Assembly (NCBI GenBank): GCA_049673305.1 | Contig: JBATXM010000240.1 | Coordinates: 1-37,674 of the forward strand | Direction: 5' to 3' | DNA from: GCA-003244245 sp049673305 | GTDB taxonomy: Bacteria > Actinomycetota > Actinomycetes > Mycobacteriales > Pseudonocardiaceae | Length of the DNA: 37,674 nt | Shown: piece by piece, positions 16,028 to 23,441 of the stretch | How the letters are laid out: each line of letters starts with the position of its first letter | Numbering within the stretch: the first letter of the stretch is position 1 | Position numbers and translations under genes: made by a program | Notes under the pieces: generated by a model | Told to the model about the DNA's origin: nothing | Database searches by the model: none | What the model saw: the letters and a program-made list of their open reading frames with translations, nothing else

Positions 16028-17227
16028 TCAATCATCAACACGGCGTAGTGACCAGCGGTGCGGTCCGTCGGGCTGGTCGTACCAGACGTGCTGGCCCTGC
16101 GGTGTGGCGGTGAGGCCGAAGCGCTCATAGGAGGGCCGGCCCTGTTCGTTCCAGAAGGTCGCGGCGTTCTCGATGCGGTCCCACAGCCGTTGCGGGCCGT
16201 ACTGGCGTACGGCGTATCCGCGCGCGGTCGCGGTGGTGGCGACCTCCGCGCGGGAGCCATCCCGGGCGAGGAGGAAGACGGCGGGCTGGCCGTCGTCGTC
16301 GGTCATGCGACCCTGGGTGACCTCGGGCAGCTGCCACTGGAGGATGAACCCAAACAGGCCGTGGGTGTTGACGGTGAGAGGGTCGATCGTGGTCCAGGAC
16401 TGCGTAGCGGGCAGCTCCAGCACGGGCCATTGCGGCTGAGCGGGCTCGACATCATGGCGCATGGTCATGAATCCGGCCCAGTGCGCGAGGAACCGGCCGG
16501 TAGCGGTGCCGTGCTCGTCAACGGTGAGCCGGACGAGGGTGCCACCGAGTGGCCCGTGCACATCGGTGAGGATCACCGCGCCGGGGGCAGCCTGCTCGAG
16601 CCAAGCGGTAGGGATGGCGGGCACGGCGCAGGTGGCGATGATCCGGTCATACGGGGCGCCCGGCGGATAGCCGGCGTGGCCATCAAGGACGGCCAGGGTG
16701 GGGGTGTAGCCGTTGGCGGCCAGTCTCTCGCGGGCCAGGTCGACGAGTTCGGGATCGATGTCCACACTGGTCACGTACTGGCTACCCAGCCGCTCACACA
16801 ACAAGGCGGCGTTGTAACCAGTACCGGTACCGATCTCCAGCACTCGGTGCCCGTCAGCGACATCGAGCTCCTCCAGCATCTCCAGCACCAGCGACGGCAT
16901 CGTGGAGGAGCTGGTATAGGTCATCCCGATGGCGGGACGCAACGGGCGAGACAGCGGGACCGGCATCAGCTTGGTGATCAGCGTGGTGTCGCTGTAGACG
17001 GCATCGAGCCACTCTTCCCGGCGGGGACCGTCGATGCACAGCACGGCCGGGGTGTCCTTGTCGGGGTAGTATGCGGGCACGTACGGGTGACGCCAGGTCC
17101 GCTCGAACACCTCCCGCCATGCCGGTGTCCGCAGAATCTTCTTCTCGGTGAACTGCTCCGCGAGCCGGGCGAGCCGGGCCCGAGCCCAAAGCTGTTCGAC
17201 CGGGCTCAAATCGGTGGGATAGTTCAT
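16028..17227 (-). CDS. tgmC: graspetide-associated PIMT-like O-methyltransferase
   Basis: A 399-residue protein of the ATP-grasp peptide maturase system methyltransferase family. The core resembles protein L-isoaspartyl methyltransferase: TMPSLVLEMLEELDV, SAM motif VLEIGTGTGYNAALL, VTSVDIDPELVDLARERLAA and YDRIIATCAVPAIPTAWLEQ. An N-terminal 100-residue extension (EVFERTWRHPYVPAYYPD) and a C-terminal 150-residue region are typical of the graspetide group. Characterised relatives methylate an Asp side chain of the cyclised precursor, leading to aspartimide; the same is inferred here. The start overlaps the stop of the ATP-grasp gene by four bases (ATGA), so they are translationally coupled. 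It is the last gene of the operon. Confidence 0.88.
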   Translation of the reverse strand: MNYPTDLSPVEQLWARARLARLAEQFTEKKILRTPAWREVFERTWRHPYVPAYYPDKDTPAVLCIDGPRREEWLDAVYSDTTLITKLMPVPLSRPLRPAIGMTYTSSSTMPSLVLEMLEELDVADGHRVLEIGTGTGYNAALLCERLGSQYVTSVDIDPELVDLARERLAANGYTPTLAVLDGHAGYPPGAPYDRIIATCAVPAIPTAWLEQAAPGAVILTDVHGPLGGTLVRLTVDEHGTATGRFLAHWAGFMTMRHDVEPAQPQWPVLELPATQSWTTIDPLTVNTHGLFGFILQWQLPEVTQGRMTDDDGQPAVFLLARDGSRAEVATTATARGYAVRQYGPQRLWDRIENAATFWNEQGRPSYERFGLTATPQGQHVWYDQPDGPHRWSLRRVDD

Positions 17228-18186
17228 GAGCAGGCTCCCGACTCGAGGAGGTCAGCCAGTGCCGAGGTGATGGGCAGGTCGAGGGCGTCTTCCAGCCACC
17301 CGTACTGACCGAACGGGTTGCACTCGAACATGATCCATTCGCCGTCTGTGGTGACGGCGAAGTCGAAGGCACCAAAGGACAGGTCGAACGTCCGCATGAA
17401 CGCGAGCATCCCGGTCCGGGCGGGCGCGGGTGGCTCGATCACCGAGTACTTGAGGCTCGCGTAGTCCGAGCGAAAATCGATCCGCGCGGCTTCGGAGCCG
17501 GCGTGGATCGCGGCCGCGAACACCCGCTCACCGACCACGGTCACCCGCACCTCGAACGCCTTGTCGTCGATGAACTCCTGGAACAGGTGCGCTGTGGTCT
17601 CCACACCGGACAGGTCAGCCAGCTCAGCGGGCCCGAGTCTGCGGGTGTAGGCCGTCTGCAGATGATTGGACTCGACCAGAGACGCCGCAGACAGATTCTT
17701 GCCCGCGAGCGGCCCACCGACCTCAGCGGCGAAGCCTCGCACGCCGAGCGCGGTGTTCGTGACCAGCGACCGAGGAACCCGAAGGCCACATCGACGGGCG
17801 ACGTCGAGCTGCCGGGGCTTGAGCGCGTCGGCTTCCCGTGACGGGTAGTTCACCCACAGTGCATCCAGGCTGCACAGCACCCCGGCCACTCCGACGCGGG
17901 CCTCGGCGGCCGCGTGTCGCCGTTCCGGGCGGGACATGCCCTCGGGCAGCTCGAAGTGCGCGGGGTGCCGGTACCAGACCGAGCGGATCTCACCTAGCCG
18001 CACGCAGCGGCGCTCAGTGGCGAGCGTGCCATTCCACCCGTCCGGTTCCAGCCGCGCGTCCAGCCGCAGGGACTGGGGGAATGCCGCCAGGTCGGACCGG
18101 AACACCGGCACATCACGCGCGGTTAGTTCCTCGACCACACGGTCGACCTGTGGCTCGATCTCGCGAGCCAGGATGAGCACGGTCAT
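17224..18186 (-). CDS. tgmB: ATP-grasp ribosomal peptide maturase (graspetide ligase)
   Basis: A 320-residue ATP-grasp ligase of the family that forms ester or amide links between side chains of a precursor peptide. An N-terminal region (VLILAREIEPQVDRVVEELT, then VPVFRSDLAAFP) and the VWYRHPAHFELPEG motif are characteristic of the group. The ATP-grasp part includes LKPRQLDVARRCGLRVPRSL, GPLAGKNLS, FQEFIDDKAFEVRVTVVG, and the metal-binding end FAVTTDGEWIMFECNPFGQY. Family length is typical. Its start lies nine bases after the stop of the precursor gene and its stop overlaps the methyltransferase start. No key residue appears lost. Confidence 0.9.
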   Translation of the reverse strand: MTVLILAREIEPQVDRVVEELTARDVPVFRSDLAAFPQSLRLDARLEPDGWNGTLATERRCVRLGEIRSVWYRHPAHFELPEGMSRPERRHAAAEARVGVAGVLCSLDALWVNYPSREADALKPRQLDVARRCGLRVPRSLVTNTALGVRGFAAEVGGPLAGKNLSAASLVESNHLQTAYTRRLGPAELADLSGVETTAHLFQEFIDDKAFEVRVTVVGERVFAAAIHAGSEAARIDFRSDYASLKYSVIEPPAPARTGMLAFMRTFDLSFGAFDFAVTTDGEWIMFECNPFGQYGWLEDALDLPITSALADLLESGACS

Positions 18187-18195
18187 GAATGGCGA

Positions 18196-18570
18196 TCAGT
18201 CGGACTGGTAATCGGGGCTGGCCATCTCCTCGGGAGGTGCTTTGCCCGGTTGCCCATCGGTGTTGCCAGACGTGACCGGTGTCGGGCCGGGCTTGGTGTG
18301 CTTGAGATACGGCACCGTCGAGCCATCGTCACTGCGCACGAACGCGACTTGCCGTTCCTGACAGTACCGGTACGGCCAGTCCGGCTCAGCGTCCATCCGA
18401 GGCCCAGCCACCACACCCCGCAGCGAGAACGGGCGCGTCGTCGGTCCGCTCGGCTCGTCTTCACAGCCTTCCCAGTGCCAGTGCGACGGCCCAAGCGGAA
18501 ACCGGTCACCCGGGCTGAACAACGGGTCCCGCCACAACGGCGTTGGCGTCGATGTCGACTGCTCGGGCAT
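18196..18570 (-). CDS. tgmA: graspetide precursor peptide (ATP-grasp-modified RiPP)
   Basis: A 124-residue precursor. ATG 18570 follows GGGAGAGG at good distance; an upstream ATG at 18621 has no ribosome-binding site. The leader holds the family-like segments RPFSLRGVVAGPR, then PDWPYRYCQERQVAFVR and GSTVPYLKHTKPG. The C-terminal core is rich in donor and acceptor side chains: Thr in HTK, PTP, VTSG and NTDG, then acidic residues in KAPPEEMASPDYQSD. This is the expected composition for omega-ester formation by the ligase. A DG dipeptide in the core could be an aspartimide site for the methyltransferase. It is the first gene of the three-gene operon; 102 bases separate it from the next upstream gene. 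Confidence 0.82.
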   Translation of the reverse strand: MPEQSTSTPTPLWRDPLFSPGDRFPLGPSHWHWEGCEDEPSGPTTRPFSLRGVVAGPRMDAEPDWPYRYCQERQVAFVRSDDGSTVPYLKHTKPGPTPVTSGNTDGQPGKAPPEEMASPDYQSD

Positions 18571-18672
18571 CGCGACCACCTCTCCCACCGGCCTTCCTTG
18601 CAGTGTTCCCTGTTGGGTCATCGTGCCGCACGGAAGGTGTTCCGGTAAGAAGGGACTGCACTGTCCTTGAGC

Positions 18673-19722
18673 TCACCGGACGTGGGGTTTGGGGTGTTGG
18701 AGGAAGAAACGGGTCATTTCGGCTGAAGCGTTGGGGCCGTGGGGGTCGGTGTATGACCCGGCAGGGTCGCCGCCATACCAGGCGTGGCCGCCGCCGTGGA
18801 CGATCCACGACTCAGCAACGACAGTGCCAGTGGGGTCTGTGTAATGAGCGCAGGTGTAGGAACGACAGGGGTCCTGACCGACCTGAGCCGTGGTAGCGAC
18901 GCTGCGGGCCGCGGTGGGCTGGGAGGCAATGAGGTTTCGGGCGTTTACCGGAGCCACAATGGTGTCGCGGTCGCCGTGGAAGACGATCAGCGGCAGGTCC
19001 CCGCCGCAAGCCGGCGCCGGTGCCCCACCGTTCTTCATCGCGGTCAAGGCGGACGTGACGTCATGAGCGGCGCGGTAGCTGAGCCCGGAATGCACGCCGA
19101 CGGCGGCGTAGAGCTCGGGGTAGGTCGCGGCCATGACCGCCGCCATGGCGCCACCAGCAGAGAGGCCGGCGAGGTAGACCCGGGCCGGGTCGACGGTGTG
19201 ATCACTCATCACCTGGCGGGTGATGCCGGCGATGATGGATGGTTCGCCGCGGCCGGCGGCTTGGTCGCGGGGGTTGAACCAGTTCCAGTAGCGGCCGCTG
19301 TTGGCGGTCGTGGATTGCTCAGGGTAGGCGACGAGGAAGGTGTGTCGCTCGCCGTGCTCATTCATCTGGGTACCGGCGGCGAAGTCAGCGGCGTTTTGGG
19401 TACCGCCGTGCAGCATCACGACCAGCGGAACTGGGTCCCCGGTGTAGCCGCTTGGGATGTAGAGGTCGTAGCTGCGGGTCCCGGCCGGCTCAGTGTGGGT
19501 AAGGTGCCGGGTCGCACCTCCGGTGGTGGGCGCCGCGTTGCGGGAAGGAGAACTCCTGGCCTTGGTGGCGCCCGCAGCACCACCGGCGAGCCCGCGCCGC
19601 AGGTGCTTTACCGCCTGCATGAGTTGTCCACTACGGACCAGCCGCAGCGCCTGCGCCATGTCAGCGTTCTTGTCCACTGTGCGGTCCTGTCTGTCGGGGT
19701 TGTTTCGGCGTGCGGTGGTCAT
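18673..19722 (-). CDS. PHB depolymerase-family esterase
   Basis: A 349-residue alpha/beta hydrolase of the extracellular PHB depolymerase / feruloyl esterase-like family (type 1 catalytic domain). Seen: TRSYDLYIPSGYTGDPVPLV, LVVMLHGGTQNAADFAAGTQ (oxyanion region), the nucleophile elbow YLAGLSAGGAMAAVMA, an Asp in FHGDRDTIVAP, and the His in HGGGHAWYGG. Two Cys pairs are visible (ACGGDL; CRSYTC). No clear signal peptide: the first 60 residues are charged (a MAQALRLVRSGQLMQAVKHL helix), so it may act inside the cell or export is atypical. The ATG overlaps the stop of the RHH regulator gene by four bases. Substrate (polyhydroxyalkanoate or other ester) is inferred. Confidence 0.86.
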   Translation of the reverse strand: MTTARRNNPDRQDRTVDKNADMAQALRLVRSGQLMQAVKHLRRGLAGGAAGATKARSSPSRNAAPTTGGATRHLTHTEPAGTRSYDLYIPSGYTGDPVPLVVMLHGGTQNAADFAAGTQMNEHGERHTFLVAYPEQSTTANSGRYWNWFNPRDQAAGRGEPSIIAGITRQVMSDHTVDPARVYLAGLSAGGAMAAVMAATYPELYAAVGVHSGLSYRAAHDVTSALTAMKNGGAPAPACGGDLPLIVFHGDRDTIVAPVNARNLIASQPTAARSVATTAQVGQDPCRSYTCAHYTDPTGTVVAESWIVHGGGHAWYGGDPAGSYTDPHGPNASAEMTRFFLQHPKPHVR

Positions 19723-20114
19723 GTGGTTCGGGGTGCTAGCGCCGCTTTGACGGCGGGAGACGCCCGGAAGGACCCGAGGACCTCCACCGAGGTGATCGTC
19801 GCCAGCGCGAGCTCGGGCGAGACGTCCTCGGCGATGCTGCCCAACCCCAGGACGCGCAGCTCGACGGTGCGACCGGCGGCGCGCAGCTCTTCCAGTTCGT
19901 GGCGGCTGTAGTGCTGGGTGCCCAGCGTCAGGGTCCGCCGCGCCACCGTCTCGTTCAGCGCATTCGAGCGAATGTCCAGCTGCCGGCGGATCGCGGTGCG
20001 GATGAAGTCGGTGCGGTTGGCGTAGAAGCCCTCGTCGACCAGCAGATCAATCTGGCCCAGGTCGACCAGTCCCACATTGATCGTGATCTTCTCGCTCTTA
20101 TCGACCTCAGCCAC
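19719..20114 (-). CDS. ribbon-helix-helix (CopG-like) regulator
   Basis: A 131-residue protein with an N-terminal ribbon-helix-helix DNA-binding module: a beta strand KITINVGLVDLGQIDLLVDE followed by GFYANRTDFIRTAIRRQLD. The remaining 85 residues form a separate domain (LTLGTQHYSRHELEELRAAG, VELRVLGLGSIAEDVSPELA), which may sense a ligand. GTG 20114 is preferred over an upstream TTG 20123 because GAGAGG is then at good distance. The stop overlaps the start of the esterase gene, so the regulator very likely controls that enzyme and itself. An inverted repeat within the candidate promoter supports this. Confidence 0.78.
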   Translation of the reverse strand: MAEVDKSEKITINVGLVDLGQIDLLVDEGFYANRTDFIRTAIRRQLDIRSNALNETVARRTLTLGTQHYSRHELEELRAAGRTVELRVLGLGSIAEDVSPELALATITSVEVLGSFRASPAVKAALAPRTT

Positions 20115-20144
20115 TGCACCCAACCCTCTCGTTAGCTGAAAGCC

Positions 20145-20172
20145 ATCCTAGCACCATCCCACCAGATGGTAA
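20145..20172 (-). promoter_or_regulatory. promoter with embedded palindrome for RHH-esterase operon
   Basis: On the minus strand TTACCA (20172-20167) and TAGGAT (20150-20145) are separated by 16 bases and lie about 30 bases before the regulator's GTG. The perfect inverted repeat ACCATC-N6-GATGGT (20153-20170) overlaps the -35 and the spacer. This is the arrangement expected for self-repression by a ribbon-helix-helix protein. Inferred from sequence only. Confidence 0.45.
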
Positions 20173-20314
20173 TTGTGTCCGCGTGGATACCGGTGCGGTA
20201 CTCGGCTGCGGGGCCGAGCGAACGCCAGGGCGATGGACCGGACGGTCAGCGGGTAACCTTGCCAGCGGCAGTGCACTACCAACGGGGCACCGCGCGACCT
20301 CGGGAGGTGGTGAG

Positions 20315-20944
20315 GTGGATCCCGGACTGCCTGGGGTGTTCGCTTCGCTGGCCCCGATCCTCACCGCGCATGGTTACCTGGCTGTCTTCGGGTTCCTGTT
20401 CATCGAGAGCTTCGGGGCGCCGGTCCCTGGCCAGACCATGCTCATGGCTGCGGGTGTCTTCGCCGGAGCCGGGAAGCTCAATGTGGCCGGTGTCGCCATC
20501 CTGGGTTTCATCGCCGCTGTCTGTGGCGACAACGTCGGTTACTTGATCGGGCACTTCGGCGGGCGGTCTCTGGTGCTTCGTTTCAGCCGCTACGTCTTCG
20601 TGACCGAGAAACGCCTCAACAAAGCCGAGAGGTTCTTCGAGCGCCATGGCGGCAAGATCGTCGCCTTCGCCCGGTTCGTTGACGGCCTGCGCCAGCTCAA
20701 CGGCATCGTCGCTGGCATCGCCGGGATGCCATGGCGGCGGTTCATGGCTTTCAACGCGCTGGGCGCTGCGGCCTGGGTAGCAGTGTGGACCTCCGTCGGT
20801 TATTTCGCCGGCGCTCACCTCACCGTGATCTACCAGCAGTTCCACCGCTATCAGACCCTGGTGCTCCTCATCGTCGGCGCCGTCATCCTCACCGCGGTGG
20901 TCCATTGGTTGTGGCGCAGACAGCGTCAGCGCTCAACCGCGTGA
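20315..20944 (+). CDS. DedA-family membrane protein
   Basis: A 209-residue membrane protein of the DedA/SNARE-associated family. Characteristic regions: FLFIESFGAPVPGQTMLMAA with the acidic residue in the first re-entrant segment, GDNVGYLIGHFGG, KAERFFERHGGKIVAFARFV with the conserved arginine motif FxRFVDGLR, and GIAGMPWRRFMAFN. DedA proteins act in membrane homeostasis; some translocate undecaprenyl phosphate or phospholipids. GTG 20315 is chosen for the GGGAGG seven bases upstream; the frame is open to 20183 but that part is not family-like. Its last 12 bases overlap the end of the convergent permease gene. Confidence 0.87.
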   Translation: MDPGLPGVFASLAPILTAHGYLAVFGFLFIESFGAPVPGQTMLMAAGVFAGAGKLNVAGVAILGFIAAVCGDNVGYLIGHFGGRSLVLRFSRYVFVTEKRLNKAERFFERHGGKIVAFARFVDGLRQLNGIVAGIAGMPWRRFMAFNALGAAAWVAVWTSVGYFAGAHLTVIYQQFHRYQTLVLLIVGAVILTAVVHWLWRRQRQRSTA

Positions 20945-22423
20945 TCCAGCGGGTGAGCTGGCCCGGGAGTAGTTCGGGTCGGTGCGGAGCCGACTGTGCC
21001 TGGCGCCGTAGGCGAAGTACACGACGAGCCCGACGGCCATCCACACGACGAACCGGATCCAGGTGGCCCCTGGAAGGTTGAGCATCAGGTAGAACGATGT
21101 CAGCACCGCAAGGATAGGGACGACCGGGACGCCGGGACATCGAAACGCGCGGGGCAGCTCCGGTCGGGTGCGGCGCAGTACCAGGACGCCGATGGCGACG
21201 AGGATAAAGGCGAACAGAGTACCGATGTTGACCAGCTCGGCCAACTCGCTGAGCGGCACAAACGTCGAGATGACGGCCACCACGACACCGGTCGTGATCG
21301 TGGTGCGGAGCGGGGTGCCGAACCGCTCGCTCACGGCGGAGAACCCGGGTGGCAGCAACCGGTCACGGCTCATCGCGAAGAAGACCCGGCTCTGACCCAG
21401 CAGCAGGATCATCATCACGGTCGTGAGGCCGAGCAGCGCCCCCACCGAGATCACTGTCGCGAAGCCTGGTTTGCCGACCGAGCGAAAAGCCTCCGCCAGC
21501 GGTGCGTCGATCTTAATCGAGGTGTATTTCACCATTCCAGTGATCACCAGTGACACCGCGACGTAGAGCACCGTGCAGATGCCCAGCGAGCTGAGGATGC
21601 CGATCGGCATGTCCCGCTGCGGGTTCCTGGTCTCCTCCGCGGCGGTCGCGACGATGTCGAAGCCGATGAACGCGAAGAACACCAGGGCGGCGCCGGTGAA
21701 GATGCCCGTGACACCGAAGGAGCCGGGTGCGAAGCCGAGGTCCTGCAGCAACGACGGTGTGCTCTGCGCGCCTGCAGCGGGCGGGGAGCCGGCCGGCGGG
21801 ATAAACGGTGAGTAGTTGCTGGCCTTGATGTAGAACAGCCCGGCCACGATGACGAACAGCACGACGGCGACCTTGATGGTGACGATCACGATGTTCACCT
21901 GGGATGAGATCTTGATCCCCAGGCAGATGACGCCGGTGAGGATCAGGACGATCACTGCGGCGACCAGATTGTGCCCGTTGCCGTAGGCCCAGCCCGGGAT
22001 GGTGATACCCAGCTGCTTCATCAGGTCGGCGAAGTAGCCCGACCAGCCGACCGCCACCGTGCTGGCGCCGAGCGCGAGCTCGAGGATGAGATCCCACCCG
22101 ATGATCCACGCCACCAGCTCGCCGAGACTGGCGTAGGAGAAGGTGTACGCAGAGCCGGCCACTGGCACTGTGCTGGCGAACTCCGCGTAACACAGCGCGG
22201 CGAGCCCGCAGGCGATGCCCGCGAAGACGAACGAGAGCGCGATGGCCGGGCCAGCCTGGACCCCGGCGGCCTTTCCGGTGAGCACGAAGATGCCGGTACC
22301 GATGACCACCCCCACCCCGAAGACGGTGAGGTCGATCGGACCAAGCCGCTTACGGAGCTGGTGCGTGGGTTCCTCAGTGTCCGCTATGGACTGCTCGATG
22401 GTCTTTGTTCGCCACAGATTCAT
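20933..22423 (-). CDS. APC-family amino acid permease
   Basis: A 496-residue transporter with about twelve transmembrane segments, of the cationic amino acid transporter-like branch of the APC superfamily. Motifs: GVGVVIGTGIFVLTGKAAG (unwound TM1), GPAIALSFVFAGIACGLAAL, CYAEFASTVPVAGSAYTFSY, FFAFIGFDIVATAAEETRNP and GQSRVFFAMSRDRLLPPGFS. These enzymes import amino acids with protons or exchange them; the substrate is not deducible. ATG 22423 has a strong GGAGG ribosome-binding site, whereas the extension to 22507 is unlikely. It is transcribed alone and converges with the DedA gene, with the two stops overlapping. Confidence 0.88.
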   Translation of the reverse strand: MNLWRTKTIEQSIADTEEPTHQLRKRLGPIDLTVFGVGVVIGTGIFVLTGKAAGVQAGPAIALSFVFAGIACGLAALCYAEFASTVPVAGSAYTFSYASLGELVAWIIGWDLILELALGASTVAVGWSGYFADLMKQLGITIPGWAYGNGHNLVAAVIVLILTGVICLGIKISSQVNIVIVTIKVAVVLFVIVAGLFYIKASNYSPFIPPAGSPPAAGAQSTPSLLQDLGFAPGSFGVTGIFTGAALVFFAFIGFDIVATAAEETRNPQRDMPIGILSSLGICTVLYVAVSLVITGMVKYTSIKIDAPLAEAFRSVGKPGFATVISVGALLGLTTVMMILLLGQSRVFFAMSRDRLLPPGFSAVSERFGTPLRTTITTGVVVAVISTFVPLSELAELVNIGTLFAFILVAIGVLVLRRTRPELPRAFRCPGVPVVPILAVLTSFYLMLNLPGATWIRFVVWMAVGLVVYFAYGARHSRLRTDPNYSRASSPAGSRG

Positions 22424-22607
22424 GGCCCACCTCCTCTCGGGTAAGGACGGATGTGCGGCTTGAACGCGGCCGCGCCAACCGCCACAGTGTCCCATAGCGT
22501 CGATCACAGCGAGGCCCGGGAACTAACCCGGGTTGGGGCACGACTATCGCCTGTGAGAAGTAGCGATCACGGTTCCAGGAGGTGAGTGCGGCGGCTGGCG
22601 CGGTGTG

Positions 22608-22757
22608 ATGAGTCTCGGCATGGTTGCCATGTTGCTGCCCTGGAGTGATCCGCTGCCCCGGCTGTGCTGGCAGGTGCTCTTCGTCGTGACCGCCGGACCC
22701 ATTGCGCTGCGGCTGATCCGGCGCAGCCTGCGCCCAGGTGGGCTCCCCGCTGCGTGA
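22608..22757 (+). CDS. small single-TM peptide (tentative)
   Basis: A 49-residue frame beginning MSLGMVAMLLPWSD, with one hydrophobic segment (LCWQVLFVVTAGPIALRLI) and an Arg-rich end RRSLRPGGLPAA. A positive-outside/inside signal and coding-like composition make it a possible small membrane protein, but the nearest good ribosome-binding site (GGAGG at 22578) is too far upstream for this ATG. It lies alone between the permease and an anchored-protein gene on the other strand. Weakly supported. Confidence 0.3.
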   Translation: MSLGMVAMLLPWSDPLPRLCWQVLFVVTAGPIALRLIRRSLRPGGLPAA

Positions 22758-22767
22758 TGCGTCAGTG

Positions 22768-23325
22768 CTATGGCATTGACCGGAAAGTAGCCACGACCCG
22801 GTTCACTCGCGGAAGCACAACTTTGGGGTCTGAGCCAGCTTCGGTGAAGACCGCGATCCCATAGTTGCTGGGGTCGTTCTGGACGGTGATCGCGAGAAAA
22901 CGGATCCGAGCGTTCTGCGCGTTGTTCCCGACCCCACCGTAGATCAGGGCTGGCCGGGGACCGACCTGCTGGGCTTGCGGCGGGATCACCTGGACGTTGT
23001 GGTAGTTCCCGGCAACCTGCTGGAAGAACAGCGCACCGGCTAGCGGCAGCGGTCCGGTGTGACCGACACCGAGAGTGATCACAGTTTTCTGATCCGGGCT
23101 GACCAGTGTGGTCGTGCGCCCATCCTGGGTGCTCGACCAGCCGGCGGGAGCCTCGAAGCGGTAGTGGCCGGCGGTATTGAGTACCTGCCGGGTATCGATC
23201 GCGCCGCTGACGCTGCCGCTACTCACCCAGGTAATCACTGCGAACACACCAGCCAGCAACAACGCCACGACACCGATGAGGGAGAGGATCGGTCGGCTGC
23301 GTAGCCGAGAGATCAAGGTATTCAT
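22768..23325 (-). CDS. membrane-anchored extracytoplasmic protein, function unknown
   Basis: A 185-residue protein with an N-terminal signal-anchor (RPILSLIGVVALLLAGVFAV, residues about 11-31) and an outward domain of about 140 residues: HYRFEAPAGWSSTQDGRTTT, TLVSPDQKTVITLGVGHTG, and VNRVVATFRSMP at the end. The pattern FEAPAGW...VSP...TFR is like the PsbP/LpqN-type fold of small actinobacterial surface proteins, but this is a structural guess. No cysteine, so not a lipoprotein. A strong hairpin terminator separates it from the upstream sorting-signal gene, hence a separate transcription unit. Confidence 0.6.
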   Translation of the reverse strand: MNTLISRLRSRPILSLIGVVALLLAGVFAVITWVSSGSVSGAIDTRQVLNTAGHYRFEAPAGWSSTQDGRTTTLVSPDQKTVITLGVGHTGPLPLAGALFFQQVAGNYHNVQVIPPQAQQVGPRPALIYGGVGNNAQNARIRFLAITVQNDPSNYGIAVFTEAGSDPKVVLPRVNRVVATFRSMP

Positions 23326-23363
23326 GAGGGCGCCGATCCTAGCGGGGTGAGAGTGGGGAAATG

Positions 23364-23401
23364 CCAGTGGGGGCCGACGAGTGATCGCCGGCCCCCACTG
23401 G
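23364..23401 (-). terminator. rho-independent-like hairpin after the LAQTG gene
   Basis: Perfect 13-base arms: CCAGTGGGGGCCG (23364-23376) and CGGCCCCCACTGG (23389-23401), with a 12-base loop. It lies 40 bases downstream of the stop of the LAQTG surface protein gene and upstream of the next gene on the same strand. No U tract follows, as is usual in high-GC actinobacteria. Confidence 0.72.
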
Positions 23402-23441
23402 ATGTGTCTATCGCCACAGGCGATCCAGAGAAGATACTGAC

